Part shown: positions 1 to 11,250 of the stretch, one piece after another | Numbering within the stretch: position 1 is the first letter of the stretch | Layout of the letters: each line of letters begins with the position of its first letter | Assembly: GCA_034509735.1 (NCBI GenBank) | Contig: JACGWO010000003.1 | Coordinates: forward strand, 36,354,466 to 36,418,465 | Direction: 5' to 3' | Length of the DNA: 64,000 nt | Origin: Sesamum alatum | Taxonomy: Eukaryota; Streptophyta; Magnoliopsida; Lamiales; Pedaliaceae | The notes under the pieces: generated by a model | Told to the model about the DNA's origin: nothing | The model's database searches: none | The model's input: the letters and a program-made list of their open reading frames with translations, nothing else | Made by a program: the position numbers and the translations under genes

Positions 1-699
1 CTTTGATGAAAATGAACACTTTGACATGTTGAAGAAATCTATAACTTGAAAAAGCAGCAAACATGTAAATCCATTGTTCCTCTTAAAAACTAGTTCAAAT
101 CATCATTGACTATTTAGCCACAACATGCTCGAGTATGGTGATCTTCTTGACAATTTCAACACCACTAAGCACACTAAATCAATCACCACGTCAAATGCCA
201 TAAAGAATATAACAAAATCGAATAAACATCCATCAATTGAAAAGATAAAGCATAATGAATATAACTAAACCGAATAAACATCCATCAATTAAAAAGATAA
301 GCATCATGAAAATTAGTAAAAGATATCAAACTGATCATCTCTTTTGCTGAGGATTTAGGAGCTCTTTGTAAATACATGTTAGTTATGCATGAATCAGTTT
401 GACCTCTTCTTCAGAACACCAGCTTGTTGCTTCCGTAAGTGTAGCATTCTGAGTTCAAGAGGAAGGGTCAGTTGCCGTAAGAGACCATTGAGTTTTACAT
501 TTTCATGTGTAATTATACTCGATACTGAAGCAAGCAGAGATGTCGACAGAATGAAAAAGTAGGACCAGGGCCATAGGTTAGTAAAAAACGTTTGAACTAT
601 TCCACATTTGGTCCTATAAAATAATTCAACGAGTTAACTAGACAATAGGTTTTTTTATTTAAAAAAAACTTAATTCATCCAATTCTGGTGCCCCTATAA

Positions 700-1505
700 A
701 TATGCTAGCCCAAAGAGGGCCACGACCACGAGCAAAATAAATAAATTGAAAGGACACATGTAGATTGCCCACATGCAAATAGTTAGGAAAAAGAAAGAGG
801 CCCATCTCAGTCAAGAGTCCAAGTAGAAGGTAGCCCACGTGGATGGTCCATGACTATCCACATCAGACCAACTACCTTGACCACCTTACTCAAAAGTTGA
901 GGAGGGGATAAACATCAGTTGTCATAAATCCTGGAAACGTGACAACAAAGGATGAAGTACGGGATTCATCCTTAGTTATATTGTAACCGCCCAAGCTAAG
1001 TAGGATTGTTCTAGCCGAGAAGGGATGCCTTCTTCCAACTGAATCCCTAAAGATTTGGAATCTTGTCACTTGAAAGTTGAAGATGCGGCTAAGCTTTAGC
1101 CATCAAAGTTGGGCATATGTGGCGGCGGGAAGGGAAAATTGAAGCTCATCATTATCTTAGCCACAACCACTTGTCGAGAAGGACACCTGTGGGAGGGTAT
1201 TTCCCCTAAAGTAAGTCCCATAAAACAGGGAATTTTACCTTATCCACATGGACCTGCGTCTACCTATAAATACCAAACTCTAAAACTCGAATTGATAGTT
1301 TGAATTTTGCACTCAACCACACTAATTTGTACTCTGCCAATTTCTATTACTTTCTTTTATTAGTTTTCTAGTCTTTATTTGCTACTAATTTAGGTGTCGA
1401 AGTGGTAACCTATAGTTTGCAGGCTCCAGCCAATGAAATTGCAAATAAGCCCAAAAATCTTGTTCTAGTTACTGGATTCGAGCATTTTTGCTTCCATCAA
1501 ATTCT
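700..1505 (+). mobile_element. Degenerate LTR-like segment, unit 1
   Basis: The stretch has the look of a plant Ty3-type LTR. It has a CCTATAAATA promoter box near 1263, then a pyrimidine-rich leader, then a gtgtcgaagtggtaacc...ttgcaggctcc stretch near 1392-1428 that resembles the end region of many plant gypsy LTRs. No internal retroviral domain, primer-binding site or second LTR was found, so it would be a solo or truncated LTR. The same segment is present in unit 2 (10418-11250) and so predates the duplication. The ends are not defined, and the assignment rests on resemblance only. Confidence 0.4.
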
Positions 1506-2168
1506 TTTATTGATTTTCATAAATTTTTCTAATTTCACATATATATATATAATTTTCTACAGGTTCTTTGAAGTTTGAACTATAATGCTAAATTGCAAAA
1601 TCTATTTGGAGAATATTTCGATATACAAACTCTTCAACTATTCAAAAGATCGAATTTTTAAGTTCAGAAGTCTATTTTTTTTAATAATAACTATAGAATT
1701 TTAGAAGTATGTAAAAATAAAATTCATATTTATCATTTACTTTATAAATTTGTGAATTACTATGTCCAGTTGATATATTGTATTTGATAATTTTTTACTG
1801 TACGGGGCATTATTTTGGTGGATGGAATAAATGTAGAGTAGATAATAAATAATAAACTTGTGGATGAGATTCAATTATACCATCCAATATTTTGTTTATT
1901 TGTATTGGTTAAATTTTTAATAAAAATAATTTCATGTTTACTTATATGGATAAAAATGTGGCAACATTTCATTTTCACTTATTTCCGTATATCAAGCCGT
2001 TTAAATTAACATGTGCAGGAAAAAACAACACCGGTAATAGAATTAGTAAAAATTAGTATGAAAATGTGCAAACTAATGAAAACAAAACCTTTCTTAATAA
2101 TTACAAGAAAAATTAGTAAATTAAATTAGGTGAATATATATGCTATTTGATAAAGAAGATAGAGATAT
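1506..2168. other. AT-rich spacer, no gene seen
   Basis: AT-rich sequence shared with unit 2. No coding frame, RNA gene or clear repeat boundary is visible. It ends with agagatat, the insertion site of the CACTA element. Confidence 0.6.
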
Positions 2169-3053
2169 CACTGCAAAAAAAATAATTTAGTGTATCAGAT
2201 TTTCGAACGGCCAAATTAAACGTTAAAACAACTTCTTAAACTTTGTACCCATTTTTGTAACGGCTACCCCTTCCGCGCAAATAACATGAGTTACAAAATA
2301 ATTGTAACCGACATATAAAAAAAACCGTCACAATTTATCTCGGCCTTTGTAACGGTCACATAAACCGTTACATATGTTGACCTAAAACAGAAAATGATTT
2401 TGTATCTTTATCTCCGTTTGGAACGACTAGGGTGAATTAATAAAATAGTTAATTGGTACGACTTTTGTTACAAAAAATGTGATAGTAATGATCACTATTG
2501 GGCCGGTCTTTTCAACTGTATTTGTAACGGTTGGGCTTTTCGTTGTAATGGCGTTTGTAATTCTTATTGTAATGTGCACGTAACCAATATTGTAACGTTG
2601 TTGCGATACTTCCTGCTCATGTTTGTTATGGGTTTGTAGCAGTTTTTGAAGCGGTTTTTGTACCTATCTTTGAAGCGGTTATTTAAACAACGTTGTATCA
2701 TTTCTTGTAACTGCTTTAGATGCGGTTTTTGTAATGGTGTTGTATGTCTCTTTTTTAACGGTCATAGGAACGTCCCAGTTTGTGTGTTGGTGTATTCCTA
2801 GAACCCATGCTAAAGTTGTTACAAAATTTTATTTTATTTTTTAAGTATAATATTAATTTAATTTTTATGTATATTATAATATTAATTTTTATAATTTATT
2901 ATTTAATTTATTGAATATAAAAATATATCGAATTTTGGTAGCAAGAAGAGATAACAATATAAATAACAAAATTAAAATTGTCTTCACAAAATTATTTTTA
3001 AAATATAAATACAAATTTTGAAAAAAAAAATATAGAAACCACAAAACCTGACC

Positions 3054-3709
3054 CTAATCTAGATCTGGATCGAGCTCCCCGTCTTTTGCCTCATCGTCAT
3101 GCTTTGAGGAATCGATTGGATCTTGGGACGGTGGTGCCGGTGGAGGCTCGGACCTGTCGGTCGTCAGACGCAACACAATCTCCTCGAGTCTGCTGACCCG
3201 ATCATCGAGGTTCGGGGCATTGCTCTTGTGGTGGTTGGTGGGGTGGAGCATATGACAAGCTTGGCTGCAAGTGTCCAGCAATCGAGTGGTGGGCCTCGGA
3301 GCCGAGTCCGAATACCCGACCCCTATTCTGGCCGTCTGCTGCCACCATCCACATATGGTTCGATAAAATGAAATGAAAATAATTTAATAAATTTTTGTAT
3401 TAAATTACCTCGCATCGCGGAGGCTGATGTAGTGATGTGCAAACGGAGGCGGCACTAAGGCGCTGGTGGTGGTAAATCCCAAGGCCGAGGAGCCGGGGCC
3501 TGAGAACTAGAGGCCCTCTGGGCCTGTGCACTGCCGACCTTCGCGATCGATGACACAGGAGTGGCCGGGTTGACTGGCGGAGCCTGTGGCACTGGAGGCT
3601 GTGCTGGTGGTTATGGGAGTGCAGCCGCTGCAATGGCTGGAGTAGGAGTCGTTTGGCCACGATCGCGGCCACGACCATGTCCAGGAGAGGTCGGAGCACC
3701 GATCGTCAT
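3054..3709 (-). pseudogene. Remnant of CACTA-associated open reading frame
   Basis: Minus-strand coding remnant in two pieces. The first starts at 3709 and reads MTIGAPTSPGHGRGRDRGQ, a Gly/Arg-rich start like those of plant CACTA first ORFs. It is broken by an in-frame stop shortly after and by another near 3465. The second ends at 3054 with RVSRLEEIVLRL, an amphipathic leucine-containing helix, then a Pro-rich and Asp/Glu-rich tail, as in the C-termini of many plant transposon proteins. A likely intron (donor GTAATT near 3411, acceptor near 3350) separates them. No DDE catalytic region is seen. Function is presumably lost. The family assignment comes mostly from its position inside the CACTA element. 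Confidence 0.45.
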
Positions 3710-3779
3710 GAAATCTATACATTTAAAAAATTAGTGATTATATTTTATATAAAGTAGTAAATTATTGATTATATTTTGC

Positions 3780-4635
3780 TAAAAAATTACAAAATTTACA
3801 GAAATTCCCTAAAATTCTGTAAATTCTCTAAACTTCACATACATTTCCAACAAATTACATATATGTCCTAAAATTATAAAAGAATACAGAATTTACAATG
3901 TAATTATGAAAATTAATTACATACATTTTCAAAAAATTACAGAAAATTAAATATATTTTCTAAAATTATAAATTTTTTTAAAATTACAAAAAAGTACATA
4001 CATTTCCCAAAAAATACAAAAAAATATAGAATTTACAATGTAAATTACATACATTTTCAAAAAATTACATATATTTTCTAAAATTACAAAAATTCTCAAA
4101 TTACAGAAAATTACCGAATTTACAATGTAATGACAGAAAAGTAATTACATACATTTTCAAAAAATTATAGAAATTACATATATTTCCTAAAATATTTTCC
4201 AAAAATTACAGAAAATTACCAAATTTACAATAAAATTACACAAATTTGAAAATTTTCAGAAATTACAAAAATTTCAATAATCTGAAAATTTTCAGAAATT
4301 ACAAAAATCTGAAATAATTACAGAAATTATACAATAATTACAGAAATTGTAAAATAATTTCATAAATTACAGAAAAGTTTCAGAAAAAATACAATAATTT
4401 CAAAAATTACACAATAATTTCAGAAAAATTGCAATAATTTCAGAAATTACACAATAATTACAGAATTGCACAATAATTTCAGAAATTACAGAATTTACCC
4501 AATAATTTTAAAAATGATAGAAAATACACAATAACTTCATAAATTACACGATAATTAAAAAAATTGCACAATAATTTCATAAATTACATAATTACAAAAA
4601 ATACACAATAATTACAAAAATTGCACAATAATTTG
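3780..4635. repeat. AT-rich short-motif array, right arm of CACTA element
   Basis: About 850 bases made of degenerate repeats of acagaaattac, aaaattacat and caataatttcagaa, with no coding potential. It sits inside the CACTA right end, where such elements carry subterminal repeats, but it is longer and more AT-rich than the usual block of about 200-300 bases. Confidence 0.7.
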
Positions 4636-4640
4636 TAGTG

Positions 4641-5164
4641 TATATGTGTTTCTAGTAAGACAAATTAGGGTAATGTAACCATTTTAGGTTGATAAGTGAG
4701 GTAACATTTTGTAAATTTGCATTTTGTCAATGGGCTACGCCTCATTAATAGTCCCACCTACCTAGGTGGGATTATAATCATGTACTTATTGAGCTTTAGC
4801 TTGGGCTTGATATCCTGGCTCAGGATATCAAGACCAATCAATGGAAGTAAACTAGACCAATAGATATATATATATATATATACATATATATTGATGATTT
4901 TATTCTTTAATATTCATAAAAAATTGAAACACAAATGAAATATAATTTAAATATGGAGGACTATAAGGTCATACCCTGAACATTTTTCCTTAAATTGATT
5001 ATATGGTTTTGATGTTCGCGTAAATCTTAATTCATCTTTCTCTTAAATAATTACGTGATCGCTGAAAATATTATTAATATTTTTGCTATACTTGTAAAAT
5101 ATCGGATAAAGAAAATAAAGTAAATTGAAATAGTTGAAAATTTGTTTCTATCCACATCAGCTTT
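4641..5164. other. Spacer with two hairpin-forming palindromes
   Basis: Shared with unit 2. It contains a near-perfect 12-bp stem with a 3-base loop (CTTGATATCCTG...CAGGATATCAAG, 4806-4832) and a second palindrome around CCCACCTA...TAGGTGGG near 4754-4771, followed by a TA microsatellite at about 4863-4891. The first hairpin is kept in unit 2 at 13199-13225 with one mismatch. No gene is visible. Confidence 0.55.
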
Positions 5165-5310
5165 TCTCTTTACGAAGTAAGTGATGTCTAGGGTTTTTTA
5201 CCTCCCAGTATCGATGAGCGCCGCTCTTATTTATGTCACTTTTTCTCTCTATGACTTCTAGGGTTTTTTACCTCCCATTGTCGTTGAGCGGCGCTCTCTC
5301 CTCTATAAAA
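5165..5310 (+). promoter_or_regulatory. Duplicated telo-box block and TATA box, unit 1
   Basis: Two tandem copies of a block reading tctagggttttttacctccca, then GAGCG(C/G)CGCTC, are followed by the TATA box TATAAAA at 5304-5310. TAGGGTTT is the reverse of the plant telo-box AAACCCTA, often found near starts of translation-related genes, and GAGCGSCGCTC is an 11-bp palindrome. The same arrangement occurs in unit 2. No protein-coding frame starts downstream: a downstream ATG near 5430 is followed at once by TGA and is not kept in unit 2. It may drive a non-coding transcript or be the promoter of a decayed element. Confidence 0.45.
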
Positions 5311-5454
5311 AGGTAGAGACTTTCATTATATCTTCATCCTAAAAAATACCCAATTGACCCACCGATTCTCATCTTGAAGTCGCCGCTCTCGCCACCTTCG
5401 TCTATTGCCAGGGTTCATTTTCTCCAATATGTGAGGTATCTACACCCTTATACA

Positions 5455-6220
5455 AAAGATTTTCATTTGTTTTCTATATCACCACCACTAATTTTCCTTT
5501 TTATTAGCTATCCCTAGATCTCACGACACGGTCACCCAGATCTGTAACCCTCAGAACTGGAACTCACCCTATCATCTAGAACTCGCCTTGACATTGCTAG
5601 CCAAGCCACAGAAAGACTTATCTCCCTTGTGCTGATATCTAACTTCTCTCCATCCTTCAAATATAAAAGATTCTATATCGTTTTCTCTCTCACTGCCATT
5701 AGTTTCTTTTTTATTATCCCTAGATCTCGCGACATGGACACCAAATCTGTACTCTCCACCACTGGTACTCACCTGATCATCCCAGATCTTGCCTTAATAT
5801 TGTAAAGAAGCCACATAAAGACTTATCTCCCTTGTGTCCTTCAAATACAAAAGATTCTCTTTTCTTCTTCATTGCCATTAGTTTCTCTTTACCATTCCTC
5901 GATCTTGTGAAATTTTTGCTAGATTTGTGTACTTCACCGGTTGAACTCAACCCATTACCTAGATCTCGGCTAGATGTTGCAAATCAAGTCATAGAGACAC
6001 TCGTTTCCCTTGAGTCAAGATCTATCTTCTCTATATCTTTAAATTACAAAAAACTTTCTCACCGCATCTCACTTTTACTAGTTTTTTCTTTATCATCCCC
6101 AAATCTTCTCAGATTTTCACCAAATTTTATACTCTATTGTTGATTTACCCTAGTGTTTGCAGGGTCTCACGTCAACATTGCCAACAAAGCCACAAAAAGA
6201 CATATCTCGCTTGGGCCCCA
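5455..6220 (+). repeat. Degenerate tandem array of ~180-205-bp units, unit 1
   Basis: About four diverged copies of a unit containing tctatatc...ccattagtttct...atccctagatctcgcgacac...ctcaccctatcatc...gccttaatattgctaa...aagccacaaaaagacttatctccctt. Copies begin near 5460, 5668, 5848 and 6025. Open frames through the array differ between copies and between duplication units, so I do not read it as coding. The matching array in unit 2 lies at 15475-16255. Confidence 0.65.
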
Positions 6221-6351
6221 TGGTAACGGGCTATTTTCGGTTATTTGTTAATCGAAAATAATTGTGTTGGACACAAGTTCAAGTCTAGCTGAGGGCGAAC
6301 CTAAAGAATCATACACAAATCACTGGAAAGTGATGGAGTTTCTCTCGGAAT

Positions 6352-6752
6352 AAGAGAGTGTTTGGCTGAGCTTATAAACTCTCAAATATCTTATAAAATC
6401 TTATTTGCCCTTTAAGAAAAAGTGAACCTAACCTATCTTTTTGTTTAGAATCTTTTAAATCCTTCAAGTTTTATTCAGGAGACAGAAATATTTATTACTA
6501 TTTTGTTGGTATTTCACTTTTATCCTTCACATAATTGACGTCTTTCTTAAAAGCAGAAGTATTTATTTATATGATTCTACAGTTTAACAGTTTGATGTTT
6601 TTTCTGTTTTGATCGTTATTGCGATTCTAAGTTCTAATATCTTATTTATCCAAACACTTAAAAAAACTTATTTTCAAAATAAAATTCAACGTTCTTAAAA
6701 TTTTAAAATATCTTATAAACTAAAAATAAGCTTAGCCGAACATCCTCTAAGT
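6352..6752. mobile_element. MITE-like inverted-repeat element, unit 1
   Basis: The left end agagtgtttggctgagcttat and the right end ataagcttagccgaacatcctct are imperfect inverted complements, and the interior is AT-rich and non-coding. The TGTTTGGCTNAGCTTAT end resembles plant hAT-type MITEs. A clear 8-bp target duplication was not found. The same element is in unit 2 at about 16277-16690, so insertion predates the duplication. Confidence 0.6.
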
Positions 6753-7383
6753 CACCATTACCGCATAACAACTACTTCATACTCTTTTATTGGAATTTCC
6801 ATCAGACTGAAGAATCAACTCAATCAAAAATCAGGTAACACTTAAATTAGTGTTTGGACTCATGAAAGCTTTATCTTTCAATTTTCTATGATGTTTTATG
6901 CTCTTGGTTAATTGCTATAGCTGTTGAAGTCTTATTTAGTTATATGCTTATTTCAACTTTGAATCCTAGGATGTTTGTCTAACTTGGCATGAAGTGGAAC
7001 ATCATGGGAATGTTTGTGTTGGGAATTCAAGCTTTATTGTTATAATCTCTTCAATTTTCAAAGTGAAATAACTTATTTTTTTTAAAAAATAAATTAATAT
7101 TCATTTTACAATAAGAATTCGTGTTGAGAAACTTCTACAATCGTGTCGTTCGTCAGATTTATTTTTTCGTTTTGTTTCCTCTATAACCTCTTTTATCACA
7201 TCTTACGTTAGATATATTTATATTGATGAGATAAGAATGGATGTCACGGTGATATATAAATTATTTTAATGTACCTTTTGGATAAGTTCGAAATTGATAT
7301 TTTGTGAATTTCTTAAAAGGGTAATTTAAGAAATTTAATTACAAATATAGAGAATAAAGCAAAAAAGGAAAATCTTAATTACA
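6753..7383. other. Upstream spacer of F-box gene A
   Basis: AT-rich, alignable with 16691-17284 in unit 2. No coding frame or RNA gene is visible. Confidence 0.5.
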
Positions 7384-7519
7384 ACGTGGCGGCCAGATAT
7401 TGGTGGCCTGTCCATGACGAAATACAGAGAAAAGGACAACCCCTCAAAAACCACACGTGTTACGGAAACAGGGTTTTTGGTAGCAATCCCATGCTGTGAC
7501 ACCACACCGCTTATAAATA
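7384..7519 (+). promoter_or_regulatory. Core promoter of F-box gene A
   Basis: Contains ACGTGGC (7384-7390) followed by a GGCC-AGATATTGGT-GGCC block, the palindromic ACGT-core motif ACACGTGT (7453-7460), and the TATA box TTATAAATA (7511-7519), which lies 117 bases before the ATG. All of these are kept in unit 2 (17285-17431) while nearby AT-rich sequence has drifted. ACGT-core motifs bind plant bZIP and bHLH factors (ABRE/G-box), so light or abscisic acid response is possible but not shown. Confidence 0.6.
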
Positions 7520-7635
7520 CGCTCGTTTCTCTTCTCACATAGACACTCAAGAGACACACACACACATACACACAAGTGACAGAGAGTCTTTTCTCTTTTG
7601 TTGTCTCTTAAAATTCCGTCTAGGTTAGTTTAGTT

Positions 7636-9681
7636 ATGGCTGGAAGGAGAAGAACCAAACACAGAAAGTAAGGTTTTTCTTTTTTTATTTGTGTTTTTTG
7701 AACCAATTGGATTCGGGAATTGATATCTGCATGTCGTTTTGATGATTGATTTGTTCTATGTGACTGAATTTAACCATTTTGCAGGTTTTAAAAGTTTGTG
7801 TGATTTTGAATGCAATCAGAATTGAGTTTTTGAAGAGAATGGGATTGGATGAATTTATGATTTTGCTTGTTATGGAATTTGAGTGATTCGCCAATCTCTT
7901 CTTGATTTACACCAATTTGAAGTTGGCGAATAGGGCTCATAATCGTTTCTCTGCACATTTAAAAGTTGTTTTAATTGCTTTTTTTGGTGTCAAACCTAGA
8001 TTTATGTTTCAATTGTTTAACGTTAGTCGTAGGGGTTGTGTTAAAGCCCATAAGAGTTTCAAATCTTTTCAAGGTAAATTCACTACCATGCATCATTTTT
8101 GCAAAAATTCTGGTTTCCAAATGTATTACATTGATTTATCACCGGCATTGAATCAGGTCGGACTTTGATTTGAATATATAAGGAAAAAATCTGGATAGGC
8201 CACGGATCTGTCTGATAGAGATGCGTTGAGGTGTCTACTGCATGCTATGACACTGTTTGTGTTGTAGATATTAGGAGTATCAATAATGAACGGATTAGAT
8301 GTTTTGCTTTCGATTCTTAATAAGCATAGCACCAAACTTTGATTTTGGTCCATGAATAATTCGTAATCTTTTAACCTCAATTGTAAGAATCCTTTGAAGT
8401 GATAATTATGGCAGTCAGTTTTTAAATGGACTCCCCATCAGAATTCTCAAACCTTCTAGGTATAGTTTCTTGTTTGTTTTATTGATTGTTTATTTATCAA
8501 GTAATATAATTAGCGAGATTAGTAGTGATTTTCTTTCAATTATACTCACTTGACTACATTTATTGTTCATTCTGGTAATCTAATGCAATTTTCATGCTTG
8601 TAGATTGGTTGATAAAATCAAGGAAGATCAAAGAGTTTCAAGTGTGCCGGATGAGCAAAATTCAGCAGCTGCTGATCTCCCAACAGAGCTTTTGGAGCGG
8701 ATTCTTTCTCCATTAGACTTGAGAAATAACATCCGTGCAGCTGCTGTTTGCAAATCATGGCAAGCTGTTGCAACCTCTGTCCGAAAGTCCAACAGGCATC
8801 CATGGCTTATGATTTGCCCAAAAGTTGGCAACTCATATGATTTCTATGACCCTGGTCAACGCGAAACATATTCTCTTGATTTGCCAGAGTTAAAGGACTC
8901 TAGGATCTGTCATGCCAAGGATGGCTGGTTGCTGTTATCCAAGGCTAGAACTCGGCGCATCTTCTTCTTTTCCCCTTATACTCTGGAGTTGATCAAACTT
9001 CCTAAGCTACAGTCAGTTCACGAAGCAATTGTCTTTACAGCTGCGCCAACATCTGATAACTGTATCGTTTTTACAGTTAATCATGTTAACCCCATGGCTG
9101 TTGCAGTTAGCACTTGTCGGCCTGGAGATGATGCATGGACCACCATCATTTTTGAAAACCAGCTGCCATTTGTCAGCGGCATTTGCACTAAGATAGTCTT
9201 CTCCAAGGGCCGTTTCTATTGTCTGAGTGAACCTGGTTGGCTTGGGGTCTATAACACAAATAATGGTATTTGGGCGGTTCTCTCTGTGCCTCCACCTAAA
9301 TGCACAGAGTATTTGCCCCCCGATTACTGGTGGAAAGGCAAGTATATGGCAGAGTTTAATGGGGATATTTTTGTTGTGTACACTTGTGGTGCTGTGAACC
9401 CCTTCGTATACAAGTTGGACGAGACGAAACAAGTTTGGGTGGAGATGCGATCTTTAGGAGGAATGACATTCTTTGCCAACTTTTTGTCTTCCCATGTTCG
9501 GGTTGATCTTAAGGGGAAGATGAGAGACAATGTTTATTTCTCTAAGGTTCTATATTATGGGAAACGTTGTGTCACATATTCTGTCGACCGCGACAGATAC
9601 TATCCCCGAAAGCAGCTTTATGATTGGGGAGAGGAAGATCCTTTCCAGAGCGTTTGGATTGAACCACCTGAAGACGCTTGA
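7636..9681 (+). CDS. F-box/DUF295 protein, tandem copy A (two exons)
   Basis: Predicted substrate receptor of an SCF ubiquitin ligase. Exon 1 is 7636-7667 (MAGRRRTKHRK, last codon split). The intron is 7668-8603, with donor GTAAGG and acceptor TTGTAG. Exon 2 is 8604-9681. Joined, it gives 369 residues. The long exon has no suitable ATG at its start, and the frame joins exactly onto the upstream ATG, as in the tandem copy; hence this start. The F-box lies at about residues 35-75 (DLPTELLERIL...VCKSWQAV). Residues ~80-345 form a DUF295/KIB-type beta-propeller-like region (PWLMICPKVGN, DGWLLLSK, FSPYTLELIKLPKL), as in proteins related to Arabidopsis At1g57790. The N-terminus is basic. It ends at EPPEDA, four residues before the copy B end. 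It appears intact. Substrate is unknown. Confidence 0.88.
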
Positions 9682-10417
9682 ACTATCCTATGGGATCAAA
9701 TGTACAACAATTTTTTTATCCTATAGAATCAAAAATGCTAGGACCTGTTTATCTTATGAGACTAAATGTTCTAAGTCCATAAACATGGATCAATAGTGCA
9801 AAACTCTATATCGTGTAGGACTAAAAGTTTAAGTTTTTCTTGATATCTGTAAACCTTCCAGCATCATCTCTCTTTGATGAAAATGAACAATTGGACATTT
9901 TTGCGGGAATCTCTGACTTTAAAAAGCTGCAAAGAAGTAAATCCATTGTTCCTCTTTAACAACGAGTTCAGATCATCATTGACCATTCGGCTACAACTAC
10001 CCACAGTAAATAAGCCTCCACGTACAAATGCCATACAGTATATAATGAAACCATTAGTAAAAGAAGCATCAAACTGATCATCTCTTGGTTGAGGATTTCG
10101 GAGCTCTTTGTAAATACCTGTTAGTTATGCTTAAATCAGTTTTACCTCTTCTCCAGAACACCAGCTTGTTGCTTCTGTAAGTGTAACATTCTGATTTCTA
10201 GAGCAAGGGTCAAGTTGCTGTAAGACACCATTGAATTTCACATTTTATGTGTAATTATACTCAGATACTGAAACAAGTAGAGATGTTCATAAAAAAGTAG
10301 GAACCAAGGCTACAGGACAGTAAAAGATGTTTGAACTTTTATCACATTTGGTCCCATAAAATAGTTCAACAAGTTAATTAGACATAATATATATATATAT
10401 ATGTATAGTTTTTACTT

Positions 10418-11250
10418 TAATTCATCCAAGTTTGATGCCCCTAAAACGATGCTGGCCCAAAAAGAGCTAGGGTCACGAAGAAAAAAAAATCTTGCAAAGA
10501 CCCATGTAGATAGCTCATACACGAATAGTCCAGAAAAAAGGAAGGGATCCACATCGATTAAGAGCCCAAGTAGAAGGTAGCTCACGTAGGCCATCCACAT
10601 ATGACCAACTACCTTCACCGCCTCACTCAAAAGCCAAGGAGGGGATAAACATCAGTCACTAAAAGTTCTAGACACATGACAAGAAAGGATGAAATATGAG
10701 ATCTATCCTTAGTTGTATTCTAACCGTCCAAGCCGAGTAGGGTCGTCCTACCCAAGAAGGGATGCCTCCTTCCAACTGAATTCCCAAAGATTTGAGATTT
10801 TGCCACCTGAAAGTTGAAGATGCGACTAAGCTTTAGCCACCAAAGTTGGGGATACATGGCAACAGGAAGGGAAAATGGAAGCTCATTCTTATCTCAGCCA
10901 CAACCACCAGCCCGAGAAGGACACGTGTCAGATGGTATTCCCCCTCAACGAAATCCCATAAAACAGGAGATTTTACTTTATCCGTATGGACTTGCGTTTA
11001 CCTATAAAATACCAAACTCCAAAACTCGAATTTACAATTTGAAGTTTGCACGCAATCACACTAATTTGTACTCTACCAATTTCTGTTACTTTCTTTTATT
11101 AATTTTCTAATCTTGATCTATTACTAATTTGGATGTTGGAGTAGTAACCTATGTTTTGTAGGCTCCAGCCCCACGAAATTTGAATAAAGCCCAAATATTC
11201 TGTTCTCGCCACTGGACTCTAGTTTTTTTTTGCTTGCATCAAATTTTTTT
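10418..11250 (+). mobile_element. Degenerate LTR-like segment, unit 2
   Basis: Counterpart of 700-1505, with CCTATAAAAT near 11000 and ttggatgttggagtagtaacc...tgtaggctcc near 11129-11167. It is often closer to a plausible LTR consensus than the unit 1 copy. No internal retroelement domains flank it. The bases 9682-10417 upstream are shared flank with no gene seen. Confidence 0.4.

Larger units (their letters stand above)
2169..4640 (-). mobile_element. Non-autonomous CACTA (En/Spm-type) transposon
   Basis: The element begins CACTGCAAA and ends TTTGTAGTG, giving inverted CACT(G/A)CAAA ends typical of CACTA elements. It is flanked by the 3-bp target duplication TAT (2166-2168 and 4641-4643). 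Unit 2 preserves the unoccupied site agagaTATatgtg at 13011-13023, which confirms both boundaries. Near the left end are repeated TTTGTAACGG-like motifs (around 2255, 2346, 2519) that may act as subterminal transposase-binding repeats; the right end is a long array of short AT-rich motifs. At 2472 bp it is too short to encode a full transposase and keeps only a broken minus-strand open frame. Confidence 0.85.
1..9871 (+). repeat. Tandem segmental duplication, unit 1
   Basis: The first bases of the window match the sequence from 9872 onward, and the similarity can be followed by eye through an LTR-like segment, a promoter-like block, a degenerate tandem array, a MITE and an F-box gene, each with a counterpart about 9.75-10.1 kb further on. 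The window begins inside the unit: position 1 corresponds to sequence about 190 bases past the stop codon of the first F-box gene, so another F-box copy may lie just outside. The unit differs from unit 2 mainly by the CACTA element at 2169-4640 and by smaller indels, including about 130 bases around 6219-6350 and about 130-160 bases in the F-box intron near 8216-8345. Confidence 0.85.

Noticed and set aside
3123..3371. Plus-strand frame in the CACTA interior
   Set aside because: Antisense of the minus-strand transposon remnant, with no domain of its own.
5832..6143. 103-codon open frame in the tandem array of unit 1
   Set aside because: The frame is not kept in unit 2, composition is low-complexity, and the sequence is repetitive.
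7902..8168. 88-codon open frame in the F-box gene A intron with a related frame in copy B (17861-18055)
   Set aside because: It lies wholly in intron 1, the upstream halves of the two frames differ by indels, and no domain is recognisable. Shared sequence is explained by the duplication.
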